Source: Proteles cristata cristata (lineage: Eukaryota > Chordata > Mammalia > Carnivora > Hyaenidae). From it: a stretch of 64,000 bases of DNA. The position numbers and the translations under genes are program-made. The stretch lies in the NCBI GenBank assembly GCA_017311185.1, contig JAESUZ010001269.1, positions 620,001-684,000 of the forward strand, given 5' to 3'. Below the pieces are notes generated by a model. The model was not told the origin of the DNA. It worked only from the letters and a program-made list of their open reading frames with translations, and made no database searches. Of this stretch, positions 13,301 through 24,699 are shown one piece after another (within the stretch, counting starts at the first letter, position 1; every line of letters begins with the position of its first letter).

Positions 13301-13387
13301 AACAGAGCAATAAGCATCTTACTTCAACAGAGATATTGTGGGGGCATCTGTGGGGATGGGAGCTGGGGAAGGATGTCTTGCCACTGT
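10367..13387. other. Intergenic, no gene recognised
   Basis: A long stretch with no repeat I can name and only short open frames. Given its length it may hold old repeats too decayed to see by eye. Confidence 0.45.
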
Positions 13388-13568
13388 GGGGAGTGTAGCA
13401 AGAAGGGCTGGGCCAGGGAGGGAACCAGAGCCTTGGGGGAGACGGCTTCTAGAGAAAAAGAAAGAAAGAAATGCCAGGGGAGTGTAGCAAGAAGGTCTGG
13501 GACAGGGAGGGAACCAGAGCCTTGGGGGAGACGGCTTCTAGAGAAAAAGATGAAGAAAGAAATGCCAG
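13388..13568 (+). repeat. Two-copy tandem duplication, period about 89 bp
   Basis: A block starting GGGGAGTGTAGCAAGAAGG at 13388 is repeated from 13477 with only a few differences (GGCTGGGCC versus GTCTGGGAC, and a small change in the AAAG stretch). Both copies carry the segment CCTTGGGGGAGACGGCTTCT. Confidence 0.92.
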
Positions 13569-13659
13569 AAGAAGGAAGTAAAGCGATTAGAGGCGTGTGG
13601 ATTGGAACAGAAGAAGTAAAACTAAGCTTTTGTGTAGCTGACATGATAATATGACTGGA

Positions 13660-13930
13660 AACTCTAAATAATCAATGCTTAGAGCAATGCAAGAATCCAG
13701 CACTGTGGCAGGATGTACAATCAACATGTGCAAAATCAATCGGCTTGAAGGGCATGCCACCTCTGCGATATTATTCTTTTCCCAAACCCATAACCCCAGT
13801 CTGGTTGCAAGAACAATATTAGACAAACCCAAAATGAGGGGTGGGCATTCAGCAAAACGCCTGACTAGTACCCCCCAAAACTGTCATGGTCGTGAAATAT
13901 CAGGAAAGATCAAAGAATTGTCACAGACTG
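13660..13930 (+). mobile_element. Old L1 ORF2 fragment
   Basis: The translation around 13675-13750 (CTINMCKINRLE) resembles the L1 ORF2 reverse-transcriptase segment that normally reads as a 'GYKIN' motif. The reading frame is short and diverged. Confidence 0.5.
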
Positions 13931-14195
13931 GAGGAGACTAAGGAAACATGACTGCTAGAGGTTCCGTGGTATTCTGGGCAGGATCCCAAAACAGAAGGGA
14001 CATTAGTGGAAAAGCTAGTGACATCCAAATAAAGTCTGATATTGACAGCAGTGTAGAAATGTTGTTTTTTTAGTTTAGAAAAAATGTAACATGGTAATTG
14101 TGAGATGTTCACCTTGGGAGAAACTGGGTATGGTGGGTATGCTGTAACTTTTCCATAAATCTAAAACTACTCTAAAATTAAAAGTTATTATGAAG
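13930..14195 (+). mobile_element. Old L1 (L1M-type) 3' end
   Basis: Phrases such as 'gggacattagtggaaaagct', 'aaataaagtctga' and 'ccataaatctaaaactactc' followed by 'aaaattaaaag' match the 3' end of mammalian L1M elements as I remember them. Confidence 0.55.
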
Positions 14196-14199
14196 AATA

Positions 14200-14830
14200 A
14201 ATAGCCTTCATATACCCAAGTAATAACTGGTTAGAAGAGAACCCCTATGAACAATAACTGCCAAAACATTAAATACTTAAGAATAAACGATCAGAAATGT
14301 GTAGAATCTAAATGAAGAAAACAATAAAAATTGTCAAAAGGACACAAAATTTGCCTTCAACCCATCTAAAGATATCCCTGTTCTTGAATGGAAGGATTCA
14401 ACATGATACCCACAAGTAGATCTATAAATGTATCTCAATCCCAAGAAAAAATATCGACAGGCTTTTGTTATGAGGCTAGACAAGTTGATACTGATGTTCA
14501 CACGGAGGGAAAATGCAGGAATAGCCAGAAAACACTGAAAAAGAAAAGATATGGCAGAGGGTAAGGGGGATGTGTACAAGACATTAAAACACCGGCTGCT
14601 AGTGCATGCACGGACAAGCCAGTGAACTATGACAGAAGGCCAGAAACAGACCCCAACACATGGAAATTGCATAAATGATACAGGCAGCATCTACAATCAT
14701 TGGCACAAAGATGGAATTTCTATAGCAGACTTTGCTGGGATTGGCCTTCCTCTGTGAAGTGGGCATGGCACATTGTTGGAAGGGAAGAGAACCAGAGGGT
14801 GGCATAGTGACTTCACTATCTGCCCATTTC
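14200..14830 (+). mobile_element. Old L1 ORF2 fragment
   Basis: The run 'caagttgatactgatgttca', 'ggaatagccagaaaacactg' and 'ccagaaacagaccccaacac' keeps the order of the conserved C-terminal half of L1 ORF2, broken by stops and small deletions. Confidence 0.65.
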
Positions 14831-15192
14831 AACTAGATCCCTTGATCCCGCTCACCCTCCTTCCCATCAATCATGAAGTGGGAATAATAATACTCAAGCG
14901 ACTTCTGCCCAGGGGGATCGCTGATTTCCAGTGAAAAAAACATTTATGAGCTGAGCAGAGCTGTAGGGATTAGAAAGCAGATTCAACTCAGCACAAATTC
15001 GAATGGAGCTTCACGGTGTTTGCTTTCTTCTCAAGGGCCTTCATGACATTGCTCAAGCTTCTCTGGGTTGGAATTTGCCGGCTGAGTGAGAAATGGAGGA
15101 AAATAATCTCAAGTGAATGTTAATGAGTCTGAGGTGGGAGGGGGAGGTTTTAACATTTTCTTATCCTTTCCTCCTTTCATTTACTCATTTTT

Positions 15193-15404
15193 ATTTATTT
15201 TATTTTTTTCATGTTTTTTCATTATTGAGAGACAGAGAGTGAGTGAGGCAGAGGCAGAGAGAGAGGGAAACACAGAATCTGAAGCAGGCTCCAGGCTCTG
15301 AGCTGTCAGCACAGAGCCCGATGTGGGGTCTGAACTCACAGACAGTGAGATCATGACCTGAGCTGAAGTTGGACACTTCATCGACTAAGCCACCCAGGCA
15401 TCCC
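15193..15404 (-). mobile_element. CAN-type SINE, minus orientation
   Basis: It is flanked by 16-bp duplications TCATTTACTCATTTTT (15177-15192) and TCATTTACTGATTTTT (15405-15420), one mismatch. The complement of the head ends at ...CCACCCAGGCATCCC. Confidence 0.95.
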
Positions 15405-15687
15405 TCATTTACTGATTTTTAAATTAGAGTTCCAGTCCTCAGAGTCACAAAAATTTGGGGAAATGCCTCCCAAAAATGGATCTTCATGAAGATGTTGAAG
15501 GTCAGTTCTGGGGTAACCCAACCAGGATAATGAGTTCCAGCACATTCTCTGAAATGTTTAGGCTGACTGTGGCCTCTGTCCTTGCGTTGGTCTTCACGTG
15601 ACCCCAGCACTGCATACTCTGTTGACGAAGGTCAGCTGCTGATCCTTAGCAGCGTAAGGCCTGAGGAATCTTGAGGTTAAAGGAAAG

Positions 15688-15918
15688 GTGGTTTTTTTTT
15701 TTTAATTTTTTTAATGTTTTATTTATTTCTGAGAGAGAGAGGGACAGCATGAGCAGGGGAGGGTTAGAGAGAGAGGGAGACACAGAATCTGAAAGAGGCT
15801 CCAGGCTCTGAGCTAGCTGTCAGCACAGAGCCCGACATGGGGATCGAACCCACAAACCATGAGATCGTGACCTGAGCTGAAGTCCAACTCTTAACAGACT
15901 GAGATACCCAGGCGCCCC
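15688..15918 (-). mobile_element. CAN-type SINE, minus orientation
   Basis: It is flanked by TAAAGGAAAG at 15678-15687 and 15919-15928. The complement of the head is CCCAGGCGCCCC. It is little diverged. Confidence 0.95.
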
Positions 15919-15928
15919 TAAAGGAAAG

Positions 15929-17118
15929 TTTTAAGAGCAAGTCTCTCTTAATACAGACAGGGCACTCAGTTCAGCAGGAGTATAGCTGAGTGAGGAGTTG
16001 GAGAAAGATCTCACTCAGTGAAACAGAAGCTGGTCAGGCCAGCTTTGTGCAGTTCATGAAGACATTATCATGATGGTGTATCAGAGAGTACTGCACACCC
16101 ACCAGGAATGGTACCGAGGAGTGTTCTGAAAGAGAAATCTGACTCTTAGTAAGATGTTTTGCTGAAAATCTCATGCCCCATCAATATAAAATCATTGCTA
16201 CCTACAGTTCTGATGTGAGAAAACTTGCTAGAAGTCCATGTGGTATGTATGATACCTCCCTCCTTTCTTCCTGGAATGAAATCTCTTTCCAACTCAGAGC
16301 CTCTGGCCAGACAACAAAGATTGGGTAATTGTCTGGAGAAGTTGCCCATTAATACTATTGGAATGATAATGGGGTTGGGGTTTAGTCTTGTTTGTATCCA
16401 TTAGTCCCTTAGCACAATGATCTTGCGGAAGCCCTAGGCCTTGGACCACCGTGCTGAGAAGATGAGGGAAAGGTGGGTCCCATAAGGAGGGAAGGCGGCA
16501 TATGGATGGATGGAGGACAGAGAAACACCTTGGCTGGGACTTCTGAGCAGCCTGAGAATAACATGCTTCGGAAGGCCGGCTCCGAATGATGGTGTGACTG
16601 TCACAGGTGTTGGGCAAATATGAGGGCACAGTGCAAACACTCTGACAAATGCCTCAAAAACACGAGGACGTTAATATTCAGCAATCTGTTAAAAGGAGCC
16701 TCAATGACAATGCTGCCTAGTTTCTTAAAAAAACAAACCAACAAACAAAAAACCTACAGAGGGCGATGTCGCCTAACAAAGCCACATTCAAGTCCTATTA
16801 AACCATTTTCCCACTGGGAAGCGGTTCCTTCCCACTCAGGTCTATGAAAAGTCATCTTTTTGAGCAATTCCGGACCAAATTTGTTTTTCAGCTTCCTGTT
16901 CAACTGCGATGGGGATGTTTGTTTACAGCAGGGTTGCCACTGAACATGTGCTGTATGAACCAGGTAATTCAATATCCTGACTGAGCCCAAGGAAACACAG
17001 GATGGTTTTGGCAGCAGAGAATGCGCCCCGTTCAAGGATGTGAAGGGAGTTTGGGTAATGGGGGAAGTAGAACAGTGAGGGTTGCACATCCTCAGGAGAC
17101 AAAGGGGGTTGGCAGGTG
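15929..17118. other. Intergenic, no gene recognised
   Basis: Unique-looking sequence; overlapping short open frames at 16290-16640 show no known domain. An A-rich run lies near 16727-16752. Confidence 0.45.
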
Positions 17119-17174
17119 CACACTCACACACACACACTACGCACACGTGCGCGTGCGTGCGCACGCGCGCGCGT

Positions 17175-17212
<38 letters not shown>
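17119..17212. repeat. (CA)n/(CG)n alternating purine-pyrimidine tract
   Basis: A CA run passes into a GTGCGCGTGCGTGCGCACGC core and back into a long CA run. Nearly every step alternates purine and pyrimidine, which favours left-handed Z-DNA. Several Cys-Val and Thr-His open frames here are translation artefacts of the repeat. Confidence 0.95.
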
Positions 17213-17214
<2 letters not shown>

Positions 17215-17551
17215 GGGATTTCCAATTGGTCTCAATCGGCCAGAACTTCAGTTCACCACCGCTTCCTCAGGGACTGTCCTGGGTGCCTGCCACATCGTGG
17301 TGCCTATAAATATCTTTCAATCAGACCTAATGGATTTAATATAAAAATGTGTTGGGACGTTTAGTCCCCTAGCTGTTTAATTTATGCAGCGCTAAATAAT
17401 GTTTAACTGTTTTTACTGATTTTTAACTCAGCTAACTGAATTGGCTCTTTGTTTGGAAATCACATAAGGCAGGGATAGAGTTCTTACATTGACCAAAGGC
17501 TGCCCCTTCTCCCTCAGCTTCTTCCCATTCTCTGTACTTGACTTTCTTCTT

Positions 17552-17777
17552 CTTCTTCTTTTTTATTTTTTAATATTTTTTATTTATTTCTAGGAGAGAG
17601 AGAGACAGCATGAGCAGGGGAGGGTCAGAGAGAGAGGGAGTCACACACTGAAACAGGCTCCAGGCTCTGAGCTGGCAGTCAGCACAGAGCCTGACGCGGG
17701 CCTCGAACCCACAAACCGCGAGATCATGACCTAAGCGAAAGTCGGATGCCCAACCTAGTAAGCCACCCAGGCGCCCC
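17552..17777 (-). mobile_element. Young felid SINE (CCTAG-tail subtype), minus
   Basis: It is flanked by identical TTGACTTTCTTCTT copies at 17538-17551 and 17780-17793. The tail reads TTTATTTCTAGGAGAG, the complement of the subtype tail. Confidence 0.95.
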
Positions 17778-18022
17778 AATTGACTTTCTTCTTTAAGAGC
17801 ACCCTTGGAGACTGGTTAAGGGGAGCCTCTATGGGACTGAGACAAGCCAGTGTTTCCCCTGGGTTCCTGAGGGGGCTGTCCTGCTCCCTGGGGGGCTCAA
17901 TCTGCCCCTGTGATCAGTCCTCTTCCTCCCAGCCTCTCACCTCCAGGGCAGGCCCCGAGGATAAGGCACAGCGATTCCCAGCCGTCCTCTGCCTGGAGCA
18001 GCTTAGAAGTCCCAAAGGCCCT

Positions 18023-18207
18023 GAGAGCACCTGCGTGGCTCAGTCCCTTCAGCTTCCAACTTCGGCTCAGGTCACAATTTCACAGCTGGTGAGTTCAAGC
18101 CCCGTGTTAGGCCACTTCAGATTCTGTGTCTTCCTCTCTCTGCCCCTCCCCTGCTTGTGTGCTCTCTCTCTCTCTCAAAAATAAATTTATAAACATAAAA
18201 AAAAAAG
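18023..18207 (+). mobile_element. CAN-type SINE with internal deletion
   Basis: Head and tail are present but the usual segment between the B box and CAGATTCTGTGTC is missing about 30 bases. An AAAAATAAATTTATAAACAT tail is present. Confidence 0.85.
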
Positions 18208-18267
18208 AAATCATGAGACTTTACTTTCAAGATATTTAAAATGCATCTATTAGAAATGGAGGGCAAT

Positions 18268-18434
18268 GGGGCGCCTGGGTGGCTTAGTCGGTTAAGCATC
18301 CGACTTTCGCTTAGGTCATGAGTCTGGAGCCTTTTCAGATTCTGTGTCTCCCTCTCTTTCTGATCCTTCCCTGCTCATGTTGTCTCTCTCTCTCGCCTAG
18401 AAATAAATAAAACATTAAAAAAATAAAAAATTAA
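18268..18434 (+). mobile_element. Internally deleted young SINE with target duplication
   Basis: It is flanked by AGAAATGGAGGGCAAT at 18252-18267 and 18435-18450. The head is normal through TTAGGTCATGA, then jumps to GTCTGGAGCC, so about 55 bases are missing including the B box. The tail is the CCTAG subtype (here CGCCTAG). Confidence 0.93.
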
Positions 18435-18450
18435 AGAAATGGAGGGCAAT

Positions 18451-20289
18451 GTCAAAATGGGGTTGTAAATACAATACCATGATTCAGATACTTACCTTTT
18501 ATGAATTAAATGCTTAAAACATGAAAAGCACAATGCAGCATAATTATGCCACAGCATCATAATTAAAGTATTCATAAGTGACTATTAACTCAGTGCAGGG
18601 CAGGCATATTTCAGGAGAAGCTGCTGAAGAGGTCTCTCACCTGAACCCTGTGAGTTTTGCAGAGGAACACACACCCTCAATCCGTGATGACGTCAGAGGT
18701 CTAAGTCCCCCATCCCTTGTCCCCCACCTGAGTAAGGAAGGCCATTTGGAAAATGAATATGTCAGAAAGGCCTTCTGGTGACTGTGTGGAGTGTGGACTG
18801 CAGTGGGGAGAGAGAGAGAGATGGGGGATTTATTTGGAGACAATGGCGACCATCTAGACTGAGGACCATCTGAAATCAGAGAAATGGTGATAAGGATATG
18901 AAGGAGACTAACAGAGGTATTTTGAAAGAGGGAATCTCCTAGTTTTTACTTTGCCTATGTGAAATAACAGAAACAGATAGAATTAATAGAGGAATTTTTA
19001 TTTATTCATTTGTTTTTAATGAGAAAAAGGAATGAGTCTACGGCTTCCAGAAGCTTCTGGAACATAGTGACTGGAACAGGGTACTGCTTTCTTCTTCTCA
19101 GGAGAAGAGAGATTTTTACTTGGGCAGACAGCTTGTCAATGACTATTCCTCCAGGAATGCGCATTTTATATTTTTTTCCCCTGATACGTGTTTTTCCTTA
19201 AAATGTCCAGGCAGGAGCCAGTGGGAAACAACGTGTCCCAGAGTGGCCGATGTTGCCAACAAATGTCATTTCCTTTCTTCCGTCTTTTCAGACCACACTC
19301 TGGATGGTGGGGAAACTTGGAGGTGTCACAGCTGCAATAGTTCCCGTCATTCTTGTGTTGCACAGGAATAGGGGATTCATCTGGAAAAGGGAGAGTGGAC
19401 CTCAGTTCTCAAAGTTTGAAGGTCATGTGACAGCAGAGGTGGAGTCTTAGTAGGGAGTTAGCACCCCTCAAAGCATGGCCAAGGACCCTCCTCTCTGACG
19501 CAGAGCTTCGTTCACCGCCAGGGGAAGGGCCAGGCTGCTGGAATCCCACCTGAGATACTTCACCCCAAGAGGAGGTCACCAACAGACAAAGTAATAATAA
19601 TGCACTGGGCTAATTGCTGGAGATTTTGATTTTTTCTGTGTGCTTTGCTTTGTTGCTGTGTCTGTTTTGTGAGAGATAAGAAAATAAGAGGAGTTTTTTC
19701 CCTCTTGCATCGTAAGAGAGAGTCAAGCCTTCATCTTTGGAGTCAGGGATCCCCGGGGGTTCCTTCACCGTCTCTGTGTTACAGAGCTGAGGACAGACCT
19801 CCGGGCATCGGGGAGCAGCTGCCAGTCAGGCTTCAGTTTGAGAAGCTGGTCCATGAGAGGGCAGGGAGAGAAGCGAGGGGCCCAGGGCAGAGAAGACACG
19901 CCTCCCAGTGACTGCAGAGGGTGCTTGGCTTTTGGGGGGGGGGCGGGTTCTAGAAATGGTGGAAGCCTGTGCTCTGTTAGCACACAGCTGCAGGGGATGG
20001 AGAATGGAAGCAGGAGAAGGAAGCTAAGAACCGCCGCCTTGGACACTAAGGCTAAGGGTCCCTACTTCGCTTAGACCAGAGGAAATGAAGCCGCCTGACT
20101 TCAAAGGGGTCAGGCTTTTGTGGCAGGAAGGATTCATGTCTAGAACTCCCGCTTTCCAACTGTAGGCTCTTTGGATTCTTGTATGATCCTAGGAAGGGAA
20201 TGAGACCCCAAAATATGACCGGGGTTGCATTTCCCATCACCTCTAAACAAGTAAGTGTAGGGGAGGGAGGGATTTCTTCTTTCCCCACA
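18451..20289. other. Intergenic, no gene recognised
   Basis: Unique-looking sequence with no recognisable exon. It contains a perfect TGACGTCA palindrome at 18688-18695 and a run of ten G at 19934-19943. Confidence 0.45.
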
Positions 20290-20820
20290 CTGTTCTTCTA
20301 GCTGGTTTAGGAATTAGCCTGATATGAGACAGATTAACAGGAGGGGGGAAGCCCCACAAAATTGTATGTACACACAGAACTCCAGTAATGAAGTTGAGAC
20401 CCCAGGAAATGACCAAGGCAGGCAGTTGGGTACATTTTAGACAAAAAGACAATACATTTGTGAGGAATCGGCAAGATAAAGAACCCAAGGGTTCAGGAGC
20501 TGTAATTTGTCAGGAATTCTAAGCAAGAATTTAGACCGAGGTAATAGATAAGAAAACAAGTAACAAGATTTTTTTCTATAGCTTTGTCGTCATTAGAATT
20601 TCTATCTCTGGTGACAAGGAGGTCTTTTAATTCTTAGTACAGGGAGGATATATTTCAAATGAAAGATTTGTTTCTGAGGGACAGAGGAGGGTCTGAGTAC
20701 CCTTCCTCTGGCTATTTCCCAAGTAGTTTCAATTACAAATAAGTGCCACTGTGGTACATTTTGGGGGCAGCCTGCTCTGTACCCTTATGGTTCCCTCCTC
20801 TGAAACTTCCCTGAAAGTTC
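20290..20820 (-). mobile_element. Possible old LTR, family not named
   Basis: It shares an ordered set of words with 36760-37250 ('agacagattaa', 'tatgt.tacac..agt.c'), in the same orientation, so the two are likely copies of one old LTR family. No ends or duplications were found. Confidence 0.35.
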
Positions 20821-21054
20821 TATAACCTAAGAGCTGAGCTGGTGACTGGAGGGAGAAATTGAATTAGTAAATGGGTGAAAGGAAATAGGCAGAAGACAAG
20901 CAGAACATGGTTTAGGATGAAGATGGATGAATAGAAAAGAACAGATCAGAGCACATTTCCCCACATTCCCGTAAACCAGTCCTCAACCCCGGAAATAGAT
21001 CATTCTCATATAAATGTCCAGGCTTTGTTTATCTGATGAAAAATACTAATTCTT

Positions 21055-21470
21055 GGGGTGTCTGGGTGGCTCAGATGGTTGAGCGTCTGACTCTTGATTT
21101 CAGCTAAAGTCGTGGGATCGAGCCCTGTGTCAGGCTCTGTGCTGGTTGCGGAGCCTGCTTGGGATTCTCTCTCTCTGGGGGTGCCTGGGTGACTCGGTCG
21201 GTTAAGCATTTGGCTTTGGGTCAGGTTATAATCTCACGGCTCAGGAATTCGAGCCCTGGGTCAGGCTCTCCACTGACAGTGTGGATCCTGCTTTGGATTC
21301 TCTGTCTCCATCTTCCTCTCTCTGTCCCTCTCCCACTTGTGCTTGCTCTCTCTCTCTCTCTCTCTCTCTATGTCTCTCTCTCAAATATAAATAAACATCT
21401 AAAATTTAAAAAAAAAGATTCTTTCCCTCTGCCACTCTCCTTCTCCCTCTGTCTCTAAAATAAAATTTAA
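21055..21470 (+). mobile_element. Outer SINE of a SINE-in-SINE nest
   Basis: Head at 21055-21176 and tail at 21417-21470 belong to one CAN SINE, flanked by identical AAAAATACTAATTCTT copies at 21039-21054 and 21471-21486. A second SINE sits in its CT-rich middle. Confidence 0.93.
21177..21416 (+). mobile_element. Inner SINE of the nest
   Basis: A complete SINE from GGGGGTGCCTGGGTGAC to the A-rich end. Its target duplications lie in the outer SINE: GATTCTCTCTCTCT at 21163-21176 and GATTCTTTCCCTCT at 21417-21430. It must be younger than the outer copy. Confidence 0.93.
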
Positions 21471-21700
21471 AAAAATACTAATTCTTTCTTGTAACAGATT
21501 TAAGTTAGTATTATTTGTCCCATTTGGTTTACATAGAAGCAACATTTTTAACCACCGATTGCACGAGCTCCTCCTTGCTGGGCAGTCAGTGTACCTAGGG
21601 CACACCAATGTTAATTTCTGACTGCAGTATTCTGAAAGTGTGCATTGTAGTATTAAAATCTCATTCCAGTACCATAGAAATATTTAGGCTTCCCATTTCT

Positions 21701-21903
21701 TCTTCTTTTTTTTTTTTTAGTTTTTATTTATTTATTTTGAGAGTGAGAGAAAGCATGCATGGGGAAGGGACATAGAGAGATAAGAGAGAGAGAGAATCCC
21801 AAACAGGCTCTGCACTGTCAGTGTGGAGCTGAACTTGGGGCTTGAACTCACGAATCATGGGATCATGAAAGTCGACACTCTGAATGAGCCACCCAAGCAA
21901 CTC
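21701..21903 (-). mobile_element. CAN-type SINE, minus, older
   Basis: It is flanked by TAGGCTTCCCATTTCT (21685-21700) and TAGGATTTCCATTTCT (21904-21919), two mismatches. The head is missing a few bases. Confidence 0.88.
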
Positions 21904-22209
21904 TAGGATTTCCATTTCTAATTCATAATCTCCAAAACTTGGGAATAAGACCCCTAATACTGAATAAAACTTGGAATTGTGATATACCAATGGGTTTTCT
22001 ATGATTTCTCAGTGGGTATGTTTATGTGGCACAATCTTATGAACACAAGAATCTAAGTTTGTAATTTGGCTAAGTTTGTACCAGGACCAAAGACCATTCG
22101 TATTCTTCTGCATTATCTAGATGACACAGCCAACAGTCAGACTGACAGTTCACATGGCTAGAGTTTGGTAAAGTGGCATAAGGGAGTGTTTGATCTGTGC
22201 CTGACTTTT

Positions 22210-22425
22210 TTTTTTTTAATGTTTTTTTACTTATTTCTAGGAGAGAGAGAGACAGCACGAGCAGGGGAGGGTCAGAGAGAGAGGGAGTCACAGACTGGAA
22301 CAGGCTCCAGGCTCTGAGCTGGCAGTCAGCACAGAGCCCGATGCGGGGCTCGAACCTACGAACCGCGAGATCATGACCTAAGCGAAAGTCAGACGCTTAA
22401 CCGACTAAGCCACCCAGGCGCCCCA
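22210..22425 (-). mobile_element. Young felid SINE (CCTAG-tail subtype), minus
   Basis: It is flanked by identical 17-bp copies of ATCTGTGCCTGACTTTT at 22193-22209 and 22426-22442, and is close to consensus throughout. Confidence 0.96.
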
Positions 22426-22679
22426 ATCTGTGCCTGACTTTTGAAAAAGAGAGGGCTAGGAAGAACAAGACATGGGTTAGAAGAGAGCCCATAGAGAGGG
22501 GAAGTAGGATAGATAGAAACACTCTGGTCAGTCTTTTATTCAATGACTTAAAAATGTGAAAAAGTATTAAAAAGAAAGTTGAGTTCTTTTGGGTTTTTTT
22601 TTTTTGTCTTAATAACAGAGAGTCTCAAAAAAAAAAAGTAGTTGAAAGAGGAGTTCTTGATCTGTGATCTTGAGAGAAG

Positions 22680-23700
22680 CCGTCTGCTTCTGGGGCCTGG
22701 GACTTGGCTCTGGAAACCTTCACCTTCAAGTCACATGTAGGGCTCATCTCCCAGTTGTCTTGAGAACAATTATCTGGGTCTATTTTGGGGTGATTTGCAT
22801 GAATCTAAGATGACTTCTCTTTTATATTGATGGTAGTGTAGGTGGTCAGCAGTCTTCATAGGGTCCTAACCAGAGAGGTGTTGTCTTCTAAACCCCTTGA
22901 TGTACACTGTTTTCCTGAAACAAATGAGTGGCAAGCCTCATCGGTTGAAGGCCATGCTTCTTTTACCTGTTGATGATGTACTCCAGGTGTACTAGTTAGT
23001 TATTGTACATAGTCATAGCATCAGCTTATTCCCTTAATCCCTGAATGAAAGATGTAGAGATGCTAGTAGGTATTGGAAGACCAACCATTATTTCAAAAGG
23101 GGTCAATCTATGTCTCCTATTTGGAGTATGTTGGATCTTAATAAGGGGCAAGGGCAATGCTTGTGGCCACTTAAGTACAGCTTCTTGATCAATCTTTTAT
23201 CTCTAGATTTTTACATTCCACTTGTTCTGATGACAGAGGAGGATGTGGGGTGTGAAATTTTAACGAGTACTCCATAGGTTTTGCAAGCAGGTGGTTTATC
23301 TCTGCTATTCGGTGAATTCCTTGGCCTGATTCAATCCATAAAGGAATACCAAAACGAGGGGTAATCTCAGTTATTAATTTCTTCACCACTGTTGCTGTAT
23401 CAGCACGTCTGGTCAGATAGCATTCCATCCATCCACTGAACATGCAGACAATAACTAAACAGTGAGAATCGCTCAATGCTGAGTGCAAATCTATAAAATC
23501 CATTTGGAGTGCCACAAAGCATGATGTGGGCCTGTGAGGACTTCCTGGGGTATGTTGATTTCTTCCAGAAATTTGGTGGACTTAACACTGAGATAATTTG
23601 GTTAGAAATTTTAGTTCCTTATCATCCTCTGTTTGTACATTTGACCCAATGTATAATCCATCCGAAAATTGGTTGGCCCCTCTTATATCCAAGTGTATTT
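22680..23700 (-). pseudogene. Endogenous retrovirus integrase remnant
   Basis: The open piece at 23189-23515 shows the integrase core (MDFIDL, then FSGWMECYLTRRAD, then ITPRFGIPLWI). The second catalytic aspartate is lost: the expected S-D-N-G site reads SGQG. Degraded C-terminal sequence continues to about 22680. Confidence 0.75.
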
Positions 23701-23799
23701 TTCGGATTGTGAGGCATTTGCCTGATAATTAATCATGTCAGTCAGAGATAAAAGTAGGGTTAAAAATTGGGTGGAGAAGGGATAAATAAAAGGGGGGGG

Positions 23800-24330
23800 G
23801 TCTGTTTGAGGCTGCATACTTAGCAGCTCTGGCAGCCCTAATGCTTCCTAAAGATAAAACATCAGTTTCTGCAGTATTGGCTGAGTGGCAAACAAAGGGA
23901 TTTCAGAAGGCAGGCGAGCATCTTGCAATATGCTCATGAGCAATAGGAGTGCCCATGAGAAGTTAAGAATTCCTAGGATTTCCAAATTGTGCCAACAGCA
24001 TGGCAGAGTCCAAAAGCATATTTGGAGTCTGTGTAAATAGTAGCAGTTTTGCATTCTGCCAATGTGCAGGCTGGAGGAAGAACTGCCAGTGCGGACAGTT
24101 GGGCTGCTCTACAGTGGGCAAATGATATGCCTCTACGGTCTCACGTGGGAAAACAAGGGCGTGATGAGTAATTCTGCTTCCTTGCAGATTTTGTTTATAG
24201 GAGCCGTATAGAATAGAAATGGGTCTGGATTTTATAAAATAGAAGTGGATCTGGATTTTCTGGAAGAATGTCTGAGAGATGGTCTTACAGCTTTGAGACT
24301 ATATCTATACTTGTAAGGCAATCATGGGGA
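23800..24330 (-). pseudogene. Endogenous retrovirus RNase H remnant
   Basis: At about 24011-24045 the minus strand reads TIYTDSKYAF, a conserved RNase H segment with its catalytic aspartate retained. Flanking sequence has stops and frame changes. Confidence 0.7.
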
Positions 24331-24699
24331 AGAGAACGGGGCTCTCGTCATTAGAGAGCACTAGTAAGGTAGCTGGATGCAAAGTGTTATAAAGATATAA
24401 CATGATGGAAGGGTTCATCAAAAGAGCTTGTTCATGAGTGGCCTGTGGCCATGTAGAGAAGTGCTGTGTCTTATGAATGTTAAGAGAGCAGATGCCACAT
24501 GGGAAACATACAGGTGAATGGAGGAGCCTGATGGAAAAGTGGCCTCATCAATCAAGGTGGCAGCAGTGGCCACTGTATGTAAGCATGGGGACATAACTGA
24601 TGCCACGGGATCTAATTGACATGAGAAATATGATAGATCTCATAACTAAGAGGTTGTCCTAGAATATCCGCAGCGATGCCAATATTTTCATGGCATTAT

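Noticed and set aside
13160..13654. 164-codon frame as a new gene
   Set aside because: It depends on a local tandem duplication, has no known domain and sits beside old L1 debris.
16754..17212. 152-codon frame with Val-Cys repeats
   Set aside because: It is a translation of the CA/CG microsatellite and adjoining unique sequence.
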